Shown: positions 16,419 through 26,900 of the stretch, in pieces | How positions within the stretch are numbered: position 1 is the stretch's first letter | Layout: each line of letters starts with the position of its first letter | From: Dyella sp. M7H15-1 | GTDB lineage: Bacteria; Pseudomonadota; Gammaproteobacteria; Xanthomonadales; Rhodanobacteraceae | DNA length: 64,000 nt | Reading direction: 5' to 3' | Assembly: GCF_004114615.1 (NCBI RefSeq) | Contig: NZ_CP035300.1 | Coordinates: forward strand, 930,001-994,000 | The notes under the pieces: generated by a model | What the model saw: only the letters and a program-made list of their open reading frames with translations | Told to the model about the DNA's origin: nothing | The model's database searches: none | Position numbers and translations under genes: made by a program

Positions 16419-18749
16419 CTAGAATGGCACGTTGAACGACACCCCCACTGTCCGTGGCGTTGATATCTGTACCAGCATCGGCCCACCCACCGACGCCAGG
16501 AAGTTCACCGCCTCATCGTTCAAGGTGCCAATCGGTACCTGCCGGTTGAGCACGTTGCGTACATAGAAATCGATATTCGCGCCGCTGCGCAGATTGATGC
16601 CCGTGTTGACATCCAAAAACATGAATCCCGGCAGATAGAAATTCGGATCACTGCTATCACCCGAGAAGCCCGCGTTGCGGTGCGAGGAAGCACGCAAGTT
16701 CGCACCGACATAAGCATCGGTGCCAGCCAGTATGAACTTGTACTTGCCACTCAGCGTGCCGGCCCACTTCGCCGAATACGGCAAGGGTGAATTGGGCTGG
16801 ATACCGAGTTCCGAGCTACCGTTCTTGGTGTAAGCATCGGTGTAAGCGGAAGAGGCTGCGAATTGCCAAGGCCCCTGCGAATAATTGGCCTGCATCTCCA
16901 CGCCTTCCACGCGCGCATCGCCCGCGTTCTGGATGATGGTGTTGCCCAGCGTGAAGGTATAAAGCTGCAGGTGGTGCCATTCGATGTCGTACCCATCGAT
17001 GCCGAGATTCAAATGACCATCCAGATGGCTGCTCTTGTAACCCAGCTCGTAGCTTTGCAGATTATCGGAACCGAAACTGTCCCCGGCATTCGGATTGGGC
17101 CCCAGCAGGGTGCTCTCGATCGGCGCCTGCAAACCGCCCGGACGATAGCCGGTGGAGGCGCGCATGTAGTAGTTGTCCTTGTCGGTGGGTCGCCAGCTCA
17201 GGGTGATCATCTTAGTAACGTCATCGCTGACCATGTGCTCGTAAAACCCTCCCGGGCTTCCTGCCACCGGCCCTTGCTCAAAGTTGGACAAGTGCTGCGA
17301 ATTGCCACTCACTCGCGCACCGATGGTCAGGTCCAGCGTGGGGTTGGCATGCCAGGTAATGTCCCCGTAGCCTGCGTACTCCTTGAAGCCCGCGTTAACG
17401 TTCTGCTGGAGCAAGCTGGTCTGACCGGGCAAGAGCTTGTTTTCGCCTTCCAACACATACTGCTCCCACACGTTTTCGCGGTTGAACCAGAAGCCACCAA
17501 GCCAATCGAAGTTCTCGTTCTTGCGTGAAGTCAGACGAATTTCCTGCGAGGTTTTGTGCACGCTGTACTGCGAATCGACATACAGCGAGTTCAAGGGCTG
17601 ATCCACGCCCAGCGCAGGCCCCAGGGCATTCAACAAGGCCAGGAAGGAATCCGGATAATCCTGCACGCTGTGATTGACGAAATTCTGGTAGGACGTGATC
17701 CAGTCCAGCGAGGCCCCATCGAAGTCATAACCGGCATGGAAAGAGTAAAGCTCCAGCGTCTGGGTAAACGGCTCGCGGTGATTGAGCCGGCGATTGTAAG
17801 GCCCACCGGAAATAGGCTGTCCTTGCAAGTTGTAATCGGCCATCGACAGGCCATCGGCGGCAATTTTCTGTGCCATGGCGGTGACATTGAGCGTGAGCTT
17901 ATCGACAGGATCGACCTCCAACTGCACGCGCGCACCCTTGGTATGGGTGCGGTCATCGCCACCCGCCGGCGTTTCCCCCACTGCCTGGTACACACCCGTG
18001 ACGTGTTGATCCACCACCGCTACCCGCAAGGCGGCTTTATCTTTCACCAGCGGGATGTTCAACATGGCGTGTTCGGTATAACTCATGCCGCCACGATTGG
18101 TATTGGAGATATCGCCACCGACACTACCGTAGACACCACTGGTATCCGGCTTTACCGTGACATATTTCATCAGTCCGCCCATCGAACCGGCGCCATACAA
18201 GGTGCCTTGAGGTCCGTACAGGAATTCGATGTGATCCAGATCCAGCAAGGCCGGATCGAACACGAAGGTTGCCGCCGCCGCATAAACCGTGCTGCCACCT
18301 ACCGGCACATCGTCGATGTAGACCGATACCGTCGGGCTGGTCTGGTTGCCGGTGGAGACGCCGCGCATGATCAGCTCGCCCTGCCCGGTGCCGCCCGCAC
18401 TGGCGAAGAATACGCCCGGCTGGTAGGAAACGTAGTCATTGAGGTTCTTCGCGCCCAGTTGCTGCAACGATGTCGCCGATACCGTATCAACGTGCATCGG
18501 CACTTCACGCTCCGGTTCGCGACGGCGGTTCGCCGTCACCATCACTTCGCTGAGCGTGACCGCAGGCTTGCTGGCGGAGGGAGGCGATGGCGGCGTAGCG
18601 GCTGACGTTGCGGGAGCCGGCACAGTCTGCGCCATGACAGCAGGTGCAACGACAGGAAGAACCAGCGGAATCAGCAACAAACCCATCAGGTGCGACAGAT
18701 AACGCTGCACGGGATGCTGACGAGCAACGACACGACGGCTATGACTCAT
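16419..18749 (-). CDS. TonB-dependent outer-membrane receptor
   Basis: This is a 776-residue receptor with a long signal peptide ending near VMAQ. The plug domain follows: a TonB-box-like TLSEVMVTANRRRE, then LNDYVSYQPGVFFA and LIMRGVSTGNQTSPTVSVYI. The 22-strand barrel ends in the C-terminal motif VGVSFNVPF, with the terminal Phe needed for BAM insertion. The sequence resembles the many sugar- or aromatic-substrate receptors of this order; the ligand cannot be predicted. It is transcribed leftward, convergent with hpnN (28-bp gap), and about 100 bp downstream of prmC. Confidence 0.9.
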   Translation of the reverse strand: MSHSRRVVARQHPVQRYLSHLMGLLLIPLVLPVVAPAVMAQTVPAPATSAATPPSPPSASKPAVTLSEVMVTANRRREPEREVPMHVDTVSATSLQQLGAKNLNDYVSYQPGVFFASAGGTGQGELIMRGVSTGNQTSPTVSVYIDDVPVGGSTVYAAAATFVFDPALLDLDHIEFLYGPQGTLYGAGSMGGLMKYVTVKPDTSGVYGSVGGDISNTNRGGMSYTEHAMLNIPLVKDKAALRVAVVDQHVTGVYQAVGETPAGGDDRTHTKGARVQLEVDPVDKLTLNVTAMAQKIAADGLSMADYNLQGQPISGGPYNRRLNHREPFTQTLELYSFHAGYDFDGASLDWITSYQNFVNHSVQDYPDSFLALLNALGPALGVDQPLNSLYVDSQYSVHKTSQEIRLTSRKNENFDWLGGFWFNRENVWEQYVLEGENKLLPGQTSLLQQNVNAGFKEYAGYGDITWHANPTLDLTIGARVSGNSQHLSNFEQGPVAGSPGGFYEHMVSDDVTKMITLSWRPTDKDNYYMRASTGYRPGGLQAPIESTLLGPNPNAGDSFGSDNLQSYELGYKSSHLDGHLNLGIDGYDIEWHHLQLYTFTLGNTIIQNAGDARVEGVEMQANYSQGPWQFAASSAYTDAYTKNGSSELGIQPNSPLPYSAKWAGTLSGKYKFILAGTDAYVGANLRASSHRNAGFSGDSSDPNFYLPGFMFLDVNTGINLRSGANIDFYVRNVLNRQVPIGTLNDEAVNFLASVGGPMLVQISTPRTVGVSFNVPF

Positions 18750-18848
18750 GGCGAAATGTCCGGGGCAGACTTTAGTCTTTGTAGTAATGCCCGGATGCGC
18801 CGATATAACCCGGGCTCCATCAGTTGCGATTGCAGTCTACGCCGATGT

Positions 18849-19697
18849 CTATCGCAAATCACAATCGTTGCTGACTGACCAACAGCCACCGCTGACACGA
18901 TCGCGCTCTTCCAGATCGCGCATGGTTAAAACATTCGCGAAAGACGCGTTGCTAAGCAGCATGCGCACGGCATCGCCCTGATTCCAACCGTGCTCAAACA
19001 ACAGCCAACCCTGTTGCACAAGATGTCGCCCCGCATCACGAATGATGCGGCGGATATCGTTAAGTCCATCTTGCCCGGAAGCGAGCGCACTCATCGGCTC
19101 GAAGCGCAGATCACCCTGATTCAAGTGCGGATCGTGACTTTCGATATAGGGCGGATTGGAAACGATCAGATCAAAGCACCGCTCGCCCAATGGTGTAAAC
19201 CAGTCACCATGCACGAAGCTGACGTTTTTGATGCCATGGCGTTCGGCATTGCGCTGCGCCACTGCCAGCGCCTCGGTGCTGGTATCGGTGGCCATCACTT
19301 GGGTGCGTGGCCGTTCGCGCGCCAGCGCAAGCGCAACCGCACCTGTACCGGTGCCCAGATCGAGCACCTTGGCATCCGCATCGTGAGGCAAGCGGTCCAG
19401 CGCAAGCTCCACCAAGAGCTCGGTTTCAGGCCGCGGTATCAACGTCGCTGGCGTAACCTCGAGATCGAACGTCCAAAATCCACGCCGGCCGGTGATATAG
19501 GCCACCGGCTCGCCAGCCTCGCGTTGCTCGACGAGCACGGTATAGGCCACTGCATGCTCCGCGGAAAGCATGTCGTCCGCATGCGCAATCAACCAACTAC
19601 GCGGCTTGCTGAGTGCATAGGCCAGCAGGATTTCCGCATCAACGCAATCGCCAAGCCGTTGTATAGCAGCCGACAAGGCTTCCCGTACCTTAGGCAT
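18849..19697 (-). CDS. prmC: Release-factor glutamine methyltransferase PrmC
   Basis: PrmC methylates the GGQ glutamine of RF1/RF2, which is needed for efficient translation termination. The 282-residue protein has the N-terminal helical domain, the SAM site VLDLGTGTGAVALALARERP (about 112-131) and the catalytic motif NPPY within DLIVSNPPYIESHDPHL (about 180). The ATG at 19695-19697 was chosen because it gives the standard family N-terminus MPKVREALSAAIQ. This ATG overlaps the TGA of a 46-codon ORF (TGATG), suggesting translational coupling. Confidence 0.93.
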   Translation of the reverse strand: MPKVREALSAAIQRLGDCVDAEILLAYALSKPRSWLIAHADDMLSAEHAVAYTVLVEQREAGEPVAYITGRRGFWTFDLEVTPATLIPRPETELLVELALDRLPHDADAKVLDLGTGTGAVALALARERPRTQVMATDTSTEALAVAQRNAERHGIKNVSFVHGDWFTPLGERCFDLIVSNPPYIESHDPHLNQGDLRFEPMSALASGQDGLNDIRRIIRDAGRHLVQQGWLLFEHGWNQGDAVRMLLSNASFANVLTMRDLEERDRVSGGCWSVSNDCDLR

Positions 19698-19837
19698 CAC
19701 GCAATGTCCGCTCCCGCCTGGATCACGTTGCCGTGCAGGCCCCCATCCTGCCAGTCGCGTAACGCAGGTGGCACGTCCTGTGCGAATAACGGTGCAGCCA
19801 TACACAACCAACCCACTATCCCTATCCATCGGCGCAT
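19697..19837 (-). CDS. Short secreted ORF overlapping prmC; possible remnant of a larger gene
   Basis: This 46-residue ORF has a good ribosome-binding site (ggaggag) and a signal peptide (MRRWIGIVGWLCMAAPLFAQ). It then reads DVPPALRDWQDGGLHGN and stops. The start looks like that of the large secreted or membrane proteins in this order that begin ALRDWQxWVLxG, which I recall only loosely. If so, the rest of the gene has been lost and the stub now acts as a leader. Its TGA overlaps the prmC ATG. It may be translated only to feed ribosomes to prmC. Confidence 0.5.
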   Translation of the reverse strand: MRRWIGIVGWLCMAAPLFAQDVPPALRDWQDGGLHGNVIQAGADIA

Positions 19838-19977
19838 GCGGCTCTCCTCCCGGGGTATTCGGCGCAGTTTAGACCGAATCCGGTGCTGAAAAGACCGCCA
19901 GCCGCTTACCCGTAAACCAAACGAAAACACCAGGCAGTTCGCACTGCCCGGCGTTTGTCGATGCATGCGCTGAGCCG

Positions 19978-22656
19978 TCAGATTTTGTCGGGGTCCTGCT
20001 TAGCCTTAAGCGCCGCGCAAAGCAGGGTCTGCTCACGGGTCTGTGCCAGGCCGCGGTTGGCTCCCGGGATATCCTTCAGGCGCGGAGCGAAATAATCCTG
20101 CAAACGCTCGGCCTCCGCCGACGAACAGCTACCACCACCAACCAGCCCAGGCAGCATGCCGCTGGCAAAACTGCCTGTGCGTGCCAACACTGGCTGGTAG
20201 TGCCTGGTGAACCATTGCCACAAACCATCACGTGCAAGCATGGTGTCCTGGTTGCCGCGCAGAAGCATGGCCATTTCGCCGACTTTCACATCCTTGGTCA
20301 ACGCGAAATCCCGCACCTGGTTGGCCAGAGTGGCATCCGTGGTCTTGCTCAGGCCGGCAAGCATGGCATTGCGCAGATCGGGACTGATGGTTTGCGGAAG
20401 CTCCGCCATCAATGCGTCCACGGCGGGTTTGCCACGCTCCTGTACCGCAACGCCCAACGCAACGCTCAGAAGATCAGGGTTGGCCGCCTCCAGATTCAAG
20501 TGACCGTCGGCCTTCCTGGCGAGCGCCGCATCACCTTGGATGAGCATCGCCGCACGGACTTCAGGTGCCTTGAAAACAAGCGCAAGCGCACCGACAAGCT
20601 GACTACGCAAAAGCGTGTCAGAACCGGCTTCGCCAGGCTTGCGCTGGTAGCCAAGCTGCTGCAAGCGTGGCAGATAGGCATCCTTCACCCACGTGACAAT
20701 TTTTGCGCGCTGGGCATCGGTGACGGCTTCATTGCGATAGATCCATTCGAGCATCGATAGCGGCGCCACGGCAACTTCCGCGGTAGCCACGCTGGCTAGT
20801 GGTTTCAGGGCAGCCATGGCTTCACCCGCATTCCACTCGCCTTGGCGGAAGCCGGCATCGATGCTGTCGGCATAGGCCAACTGCTCGGCATTACTCAACG
20901 CAACCACATGTTGCGTGAGATCCGACCACCCCGCCTTGTCAAGGCTGAAGCGGTAATAACCACGCGCATCCGCATTGGGCATAACCCAGGTCGAGGGGAT
21001 AGCATCGGCCAGAACCATGCTGCCCGTCTGTTTGTCGAGCAAGCTGCAAGTCACTTTGGTCCCCGCGTGGATGGCATAGCGCACGCAAACCGGGATGCCC
21101 CACAGACGATGGGCGTCGCCGCTGCTGCCAAGTGGCAGGTAGCGGCTTTGACTCAGTTGCAGCAAGGTCTTGCCGTCCTGCTGCTCAAGCTTGGCCTGTA
21201 CATAAGGCACGCCGTTCTGGTCAAGAAAACTGTTGAACGCGCGCTTGAATGTGTCCTCCTGATGGGCAGCATGGGCGATCGCAGCGACCAAATCATCCGC
21301 CGTGGCATTGCCAAACTTGTGTGCCTGAATATAGGCGCGCATGCCTTTCTGGAAGACATCTTCGTCCACATAGCCTTCAAACATGCCGAGAACTGCGGCA
21401 CCCTTGCGATAGGTAATGCCATCGAACGCCATCGCGATATCACCGCTGCCAGTGATCGGCTGACGAATCTGGCGTGCGGTAGTCAAGCTGTCATTGTGCA
21501 TGGCCGTTTCCGCACCCATGACGCGATCAAGGTCGGCGTGGTATTCCGGATGCACCTTCATGGTGACCTTTTGCTGCATCCAAGTGGCAAAGGCTTCGTT
21601 GAGCCAGAGATCATCCCACCATGCCAGCGTGACCGTATCACCGGTCCACTGGTGTGCAAGCTCGTGCGCCGTAACATTGAACGAACCACGCACGTATTGC
21701 TCCGGCGAATCGGGATCTAGCAACAACAGCCAGTCGCGAAAGGTCACCAAGCCCGGATTTTCCATGGCGCCAGCAGAGAAATCCGGTGCGGCAAGCAGAT
21801 CAAGTTTGCCGAAGGGATAACCAAAGCCGTAGTAGTTTTCGAGCGTGTGAATAATGCTTGGCGTTTCACTCAGCACATGCTGCAGACGATGGGCTTCGCC
21901 CTTTGCCGCGATGCCGCGCAGGGGCAACACATCGATACGGTAGTCGTCCGGCGCAATATCCGGCCCCCGAGAGATATCCCAGGGGCCAACCGCAAACGCC
22001 ACCAGATAGGTGGGCAGTGGGCGCGTCTGCTCGAAGGTCAGGGTTTTCCAACCTACGTCCGCAGGCGCTTCATCGATCTGCCGAGTATTGGCAACACCCG
22101 TCAGGTCTGAAGGAATCGTCAGCTTGATGTCGTAGGGTGTCTTGAAGCCCGGCTCATCGAAACTGGGAAACGCAAAGCGTGCACTGATCGGCTCCATTTG
22201 TGTCATCGCGTAGGGCGTACCCGCACGGCTGACTTTGTACAAACCCTGAAGCTGCTGGTTCAACGGTGCGGTATAAGCCATCGTCAAGGTCAATTGCTGT
22301 GGCTGCAGCGTTGTACTGAAATCAATCCGCGACACGCCTTCCTTCGGTGATACGGCCACGTATTTGCTGTCGTGAACCGTTCCGTTTGCCTCGGTCACTG
22401 TGGCCTTGCTGACGTCCAGATCGCGACCATCCAACCATAGGTGGTCGGCAGCCTGCTTCAGGTCGACCTTGATGGTTGTCGTGCCTGAAAAGCGGGGCTG
22501 GCCCGGATCGACCCGGAATGCCAACTCATAAGACTGCGGCACCGCCCAAGCCGGCAAGCGGCCGTGTGGCAACTGATCGTCGGGCGTAGCGGCCAAGGCA
22601 GTCGCGCAGCAACTAGCCAAAGCGGTCATGATGATAGGAAGGATAAGACGATGCAT
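19978..22656 (-). CDS. M1-family zinc aminopeptidase, secreted
   Basis: This 892-residue metallopeptidase trims N-terminal residues from peptides. An N-terminal signal (MHRLILPIIMTALASCCATA, then LAATPDD) points to the periplasm or outside; a lipoprotein is possible through the CC. The exopeptidase motif GAMENPG lies near residue 295. The zinc site HELAHQW starts at His331, with the third ligand Glu in NEAFATW about 20 residues on. An ERAP1-like C-terminal domain completes it. ATG 22654-22656 was chosen over an upstream in-frame ATG because it starts the signal peptide. It is divergent from the response-regulator gene. Confidence 0.92.
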   Translation of the reverse strand: MHRLILPIIMTALASCCATALAATPDDQLPHGRLPAWAVPQSYELAFRVDPGQPRFSGTTTIKVDLKQAADHLWLDGRDLDVSKATVTEANGTVHDSKYVAVSPKEGVSRIDFSTTLQPQQLTLTMAYTAPLNQQLQGLYKVSRAGTPYAMTQMEPISARFAFPSFDEPGFKTPYDIKLTIPSDLTGVANTRQIDEAPADVGWKTLTFEQTRPLPTYLVAFAVGPWDISRGPDIAPDDYRIDVLPLRGIAAKGEAHRLQHVLSETPSIIHTLENYYGFGYPFGKLDLLAAPDFSAGAMENPGLVTFRDWLLLLDPDSPEQYVRGSFNVTAHELAHQWTGDTVTLAWWDDLWLNEAFATWMQQKVTMKVHPEYHADLDRVMGAETAMHNDSLTTARQIRQPITGSGDIAMAFDGITYRKGAAVLGMFEGYVDEDVFQKGMRAYIQAHKFGNATADDLVAAIAHAAHQEDTFKRAFNSFLDQNGVPYVQAKLEQQDGKTLLQLSQSRYLPLGSSGDAHRLWGIPVCVRYAIHAGTKVTCSLLDKQTGSMVLADAIPSTWVMPNADARGYYRFSLDKAGWSDLTQHVVALSNAEQLAYADSIDAGFRQGEWNAGEAMAALKPLASVATAEVAVAPLSMLEWIYRNEAVTDAQRAKIVTWVKDAYLPRLQQLGYQRKPGEAGSDTLLRSQLVGALALVFKAPEVRAAMLIQGDAALARKADGHLNLEAANPDLLSVALGVAVQERGKPAVDALMAELPQTISPDLRNAMLAGLSKTTDATLANQVRDFALTKDVKVGEMAMLLRGNQDTMLARDGLWQWFTRHYQPVLARTGSFASGMLPGLVGGGSCSSAEAERLQDYFAPRLKDIPGANRGLAQTREQTLLCAALKAKQDPDKI

Positions 22657-22798
22657 TACGAGCCTCGCTGACGGCATCAAAAGGACTAACGGTAACTGAC
22701 GCGGGCACTTTGCCACAAAGCCGTAAGACATAACCCTCTGATCGGACTATTTCGACCCACCTAAGATAAATTCCTACCCACGGCATGAGTTCGCGTTG

Positions 22799-23569
22799 AT
22801 GACGGATAATCACCCTCCCTCTGCCCATTCCATCACACCGCCCCCTCACGTCTTCGTGCTCGAAGACAACACCGAACTGCGCCAGGACATACTGCTTCCT
22901 GCCCTGCGCGAGCACGGCTTTCAAGTGCAAGGTGCCGCCACGGCGACGGAGCTTTACCGGACCATGCTTACCCAACACGTCGACATGATCGTGCTAGATG
23001 TGGGATTGCCTGATGAAGATGGCTTTTCCGTGGCACGCCATTTGCGCACCATCTCGGATATCGGCATTGTGGTACTGACCGGACACACGGACCGCCAGCA
23101 CCAGCTTGATGCGCTGAAGAGCGGCGCCGATTTCTACCTCCCCAAGCCGGTCGACCTCGACGTGCTGGCTATCACGCTGAAGAACCTTGCTCGGCGCATT
23201 CCATCCAAACAGCACGCGCACAAGCCCCAGCCCCAGCACAAACCCAGCACCGCTACCCACTGGCGACTGGAGGCCGGCGGTTGGCGACTGGTGTCGCCGC
23301 GCGGCAAGAGCGTAGTGCTGACCGCGTCGGAACAATGTGTGACGACAACCCTGGCTACCGAGCGTGGATCGCCAGTATCGCGCGATCTTCTGATTCGTGC
23401 CTTGAGCCGCAATGTCTACGATTTCGATCCGCACCGCCTCGAAATGATGATTCACCGCCTGCGCCGCAAAGTGCTCGCCAACACCGGAGAAACGCTACCG
23501 CTCATCACCGTGCGCGGTAGCGGTTATCTGTTTACCTGCGACGGTGATTCCTCTGTGTTGTCGTCATAA
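22799..23569 (+). CDS. Orphan OmpR-family response regulator
   Basis: This 256-residue regulator has an N-terminal receiver domain (VFVLEDNTELRQD, phospho-acceptor Asp67 in IVLDVGLPDEDGF, conserved Thr in VVLTGH and Lys in LPKPVD). A basic linker (about 130-160) leads to a C-terminal winged helix ending in MIHRLRRKVLANTGETLPLI, then TVRGSGYLF. No histidine kinase is next to it. It lies just upstream of the giant adhesin gene, and the 419-bp gap between them holds a 10-bp phased repeat array of the kind OmpR-type dimers bind. Control of the adhesin is therefore a good guess. The ATG was chosen over the TTG one codon earlier. Confidence 0.9.
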   Translation: MTDNHPPSAHSITPPPHVFVLEDNTELRQDILLPALREHGFQVQGAATATELYRTMLTQHVDMIVLDVGLPDEDGFSVARHLRTISDIGIVVLTGHTDRQHQLDALKSGADFYLPKPVDLDVLAITLKNLARRIPSKQHAHKPQPQHKPSTATHWRLEAGGWRLVSPRGKSVVLTASEQCVTTTLATERGSPVSRDLLIRALSRNVYDFDPHRLEMMIHRLRRKVLANTGETLPLITVRGSGYLFTCDGDSSVLSS

Positions 23570-23988
23570 TCCTGTAAATCCTACGTCATCGCCGACTTCC
23601 ATTAGAGCGAATTACGTGAGGATTACGTAGGAAAAACCTCTTCACACCGATCTTTTTGTCAGGCCACGGCATGCCTGAAGCCACACACGCACCTATTCCA
23701 ACCGTGCAACACGATAGTGGTGTCAGGTAATTCATCGTGTCCGCACCATCACCGCTATATGACATAACGCACACGTATGTGAGAAAGCGTGATGTTTTGT
23801 GAGTTTTCGTGAGTGACGTCCCTCCTTGCATGCATTGATGCTCCATGTAACGCGACCACTCAGCCACACCGTAACCGGCAGTGTCGCGCAGGGAGAGCAC
23901 GCGTAGTGAATCTGATCCGGACACCGCATCGCACCCACGCAAGCACACACCCGTGCGCTTGCGGCATATCCATACGGAAAGGACAGGC
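23570..23988. promoter_or_regulatory. Regulatory region upstream of the giant adhesin
   Basis: This 419-bp gap has lower GC than its surroundings and no supportable gene. It carries a direct repeat of ATTACGT at 23611 and 23622 (11-bp spacing). It also holds four GTGA(G/T) cores with exact 10-bp period at 23779-23813. A ribosome-binding site (ggaaaggac) precedes the adhesin ATG at 23989. Promoter hexamers could not be fixed. Confidence 0.6.
23779..23813 (+). repeat. Four direct repeats GTGA(G/T) with 10-bp period
   Basis: GTGAG at 23779, GTGAT at 23789, GTGAG at 23799 and GTGAG at 23809 are each separated by five variable bases. The spacing is about one helical turn, so all cores face the same side of the DNA. 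This is the usual geometry of tandem OmpR/PhoB-type half-sites. It lies 176 bp upstream of the adhesin start. Confidence 0.65.
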
Positions 23989-26900
23989 ATGAACAAGATC
24001 TACAGCAAAATCTGGAGCACCTCGCTCGGCGCCGTCGTCGTTGCATCCGAGCTGGCTAGCAACAAAACCGTCGTCTGCAAAGGCACCGATCCACGCGGCG
24101 CGCACACGCTGCTGCGCTGCGCATTGGCCGCGCTGGTTAGCATGGCTTTGCTTCCTGCCGCTGCGCAGGCAGCTGTATGCAGCGGTTCGTTCGTCATTGG
24201 CACGGAACCCGTTGCCGCCGATACGGCCTTTGCTTGCGGCGCAAATGCCGACGCGACTGGAAAATACTCAACCGCATTGGGCAATGACGCCATCGCATTG
24301 GGCAAATACGCCACTGCAGTGGGTTATTCCGCACAAGCACGCGGCACCGACAGCGTGGCGTTGGGTCACGATGCGATGGCTCGCGGCAAGGCTAGCATGG
24401 CATTGGGGCAAGACAGCTCCGCAACGGCCAACAACAGCGTCGCGCTGGGCGCCGGCTCCACAGCCAACCAAGTCAATACAGTGTCGGTAGGCAGTACCGA
24501 TATCAAGCGCCGAATCACCAACGTCGACGATGCCGTCGATGCTTACGACGCGGTCAACAAGCGCCAGCTCGACGCGCTTGCCGACAGCACCAGCGATGCA
24601 CAGCATTACTTCAAAGCCAATGGCAACGAAGACGGCAGCGACGACGCCAAGGCCGTAGGAACAACGGCCACCGCAGCTGGCGCAAACAGCTTGGCCCAAG
24701 GCAACAACAGCACTGCCATGGGCGTGTACGCGAATGCTGCAGCGGAAGAAAGCACCGCCGTCGGTTCCAACAGCAGCGCCAGAGGCAACTCCAGCGTTGC
24801 GGTGGGTAGCAACGCCCAGGCTTTGGGCAAATTCGCCACCGCCACCGGTACGCTGAGCAAAGCACGTGGCAACGGTAGCGTAGCGACGGGCCTTGCCGCT
24901 CAAGCCGATGGCGCCGACTCGCTGGCACAGGGTTCCTATGCTTCGGCATCAGGCAGTGGCAGCATCGCCGTGGGCGCCGAAAGCCGGGCCAGGGCTATCG
25001 GCTCCATAGCGGTAGGCGCTGATGCCTGGGCTTACGGTGTGAATAGCGTGGCCTTGGGAAGCATCTCCTTCGCGAATGCGGAAGAAGCCACGGCGTTGGG
25101 TACAAATGCCTGGGCATTGGCTGCACAGTCAACAGCCGTAGGCGCCAATTCGCTGGCCCAAGGCATCAACAGTGTCGCGCTCGGATCGGGTGCGATGGCC
25201 GATCGAGACAACACCGTTTCCGTCGGCAGCGCCGGCAACGAACGCCAGATCACCAACGTGGCAGCGGGCACACAAGGGACCGATGCGGTAAACCTGAAGC
25301 AACTCAACGCCGCGGTTGGTGACGGCAGCACCAACCGCTACTTCAAAGCCAATGGCGACGGCAATGACGACGCCATTGTCGGCGGCAAGTATGCCACCGC
25401 AGCAGGCTCTGACAGCTTTGCTCAAGGCGAGGGTTCATCTGCCTTTGGCAGCGGCGCCAACGCCATCGACGATTACGGCACAGCAGTTGGCTACGGCAGC
25501 ACCAGCATGGGCAACCAGTCCACTGCGCTGGGCAGCTTCAGTCAGGCCGTCGCCGATGGAGCCACCGCGATCGGGGCAAATGCCACGGCGAATGGTGAGC
25601 AATCATTAGCGCTCGGTGATCGAGCCAACGCCTCTTACTACAACGCAATGGCTATCGGGACAAATGCGTCGTCCACGAGTTGGGCCTCCATCGCCATGGG
25701 CTTGAACAGCCAGGCCGATGGTGTGCGCAGCATCGCCATCGGCGAAAGCGCTCAAGCCAGCAATGGTCTTGGCAACGTTGCCATCGGTTGGGCCAGCAAG
25801 GCGACCAATTTTGAAGCCACTGCGATCGGTAGCGCCGCATGGGCCACCGGGTACAACACGCTCGCCGCCGGTTCAGGAGCCTGGGCACTCGGCAACAACG
25901 CTACGGCAGTTGGTGCTGGTGCGGGCAGCGCCGACACCGTCGATGAAATCACTGCAGTAGGTTCCAATGCGCGTGCGAATGGCTATCGCAATACGGTCGT
26001 GGGCGCAGGTAGCTACGCGGCCAGTTGGGCACCGCAGAGCACGGTGATCGGCGCCAACGCTTTCAGTTTTGCCTCCCATGGCACAGCCATCGGTGAAAGC
26101 AGCGAAGTAGCCTACGGTGCAGATCGATCAGTCGCCTTGGGTTCGGGCTCGTATGCGGACCGCCCCAATTCGGTTTCGGTAGGCGCAGCTTCTTCGTGGG
26201 TCGATGGCTATGGGGTTACTCACAATGCCATCACACGCCAGATCACCAACGTCGCCGCCGGCACCCAAGCCACCGATGCCGTGAACAAATCGCAGCTCGA
26301 TGAAGTGGCTGGCCAGGTCAGCGGCATCAACAAATACTTCAAGGCCAGCGGCGACGATGGGCTGTTCGATGAGGCGCTGCTGGATGGGGCGCATACCACC
26401 GCCGCCGGTTCGGGCAGCATCGCGGGGGCAAACGAAGCTTCTGCCTTTGGTTATCGAGCGGCGGCTGTCGGCCTGGCTTCCACCGCTGCGGGCAACAACT
26501 CGACCGCTAGCGGAGATCACAGTGTTTCCGTCGGCAGCGACAGCATCGCAAAAGGCTTCTACAGCAGCGCCTTCGGAAGCAATAGTCAGGCAAGCGGCGT
26601 CTGGAGCAGTGCTTTGGGCGCTAATGCGCTGGCACAAGGTGGCAATGCGACGGCCATCGGCGCACAGACCCAGGCTATCGGCGAAGAATCGACGGCCTTG
26701 GGTGCCCAAAGTTTCGCCACCAACCGAGGGGCCGTCGCTATCGGTGAGTACGCAGGCGCCATGGGGGATCTGTCAACGGCGATTGGTGCACAAGCGCGCG
26801 CGTATGGCGATGGTTCGATAGCGTTCGGCAGTTTCTACGCATGTCCCGATGGTCAAATCTGCAGCTTTGATGATGGTGCTCAATCCTACGGACGCAATTC

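Noticed and set aside
17556-18605. Plus-strand 349-residue ORF
   Set aside because: It is antisense to the TonB-dependent receptor and has no domain.
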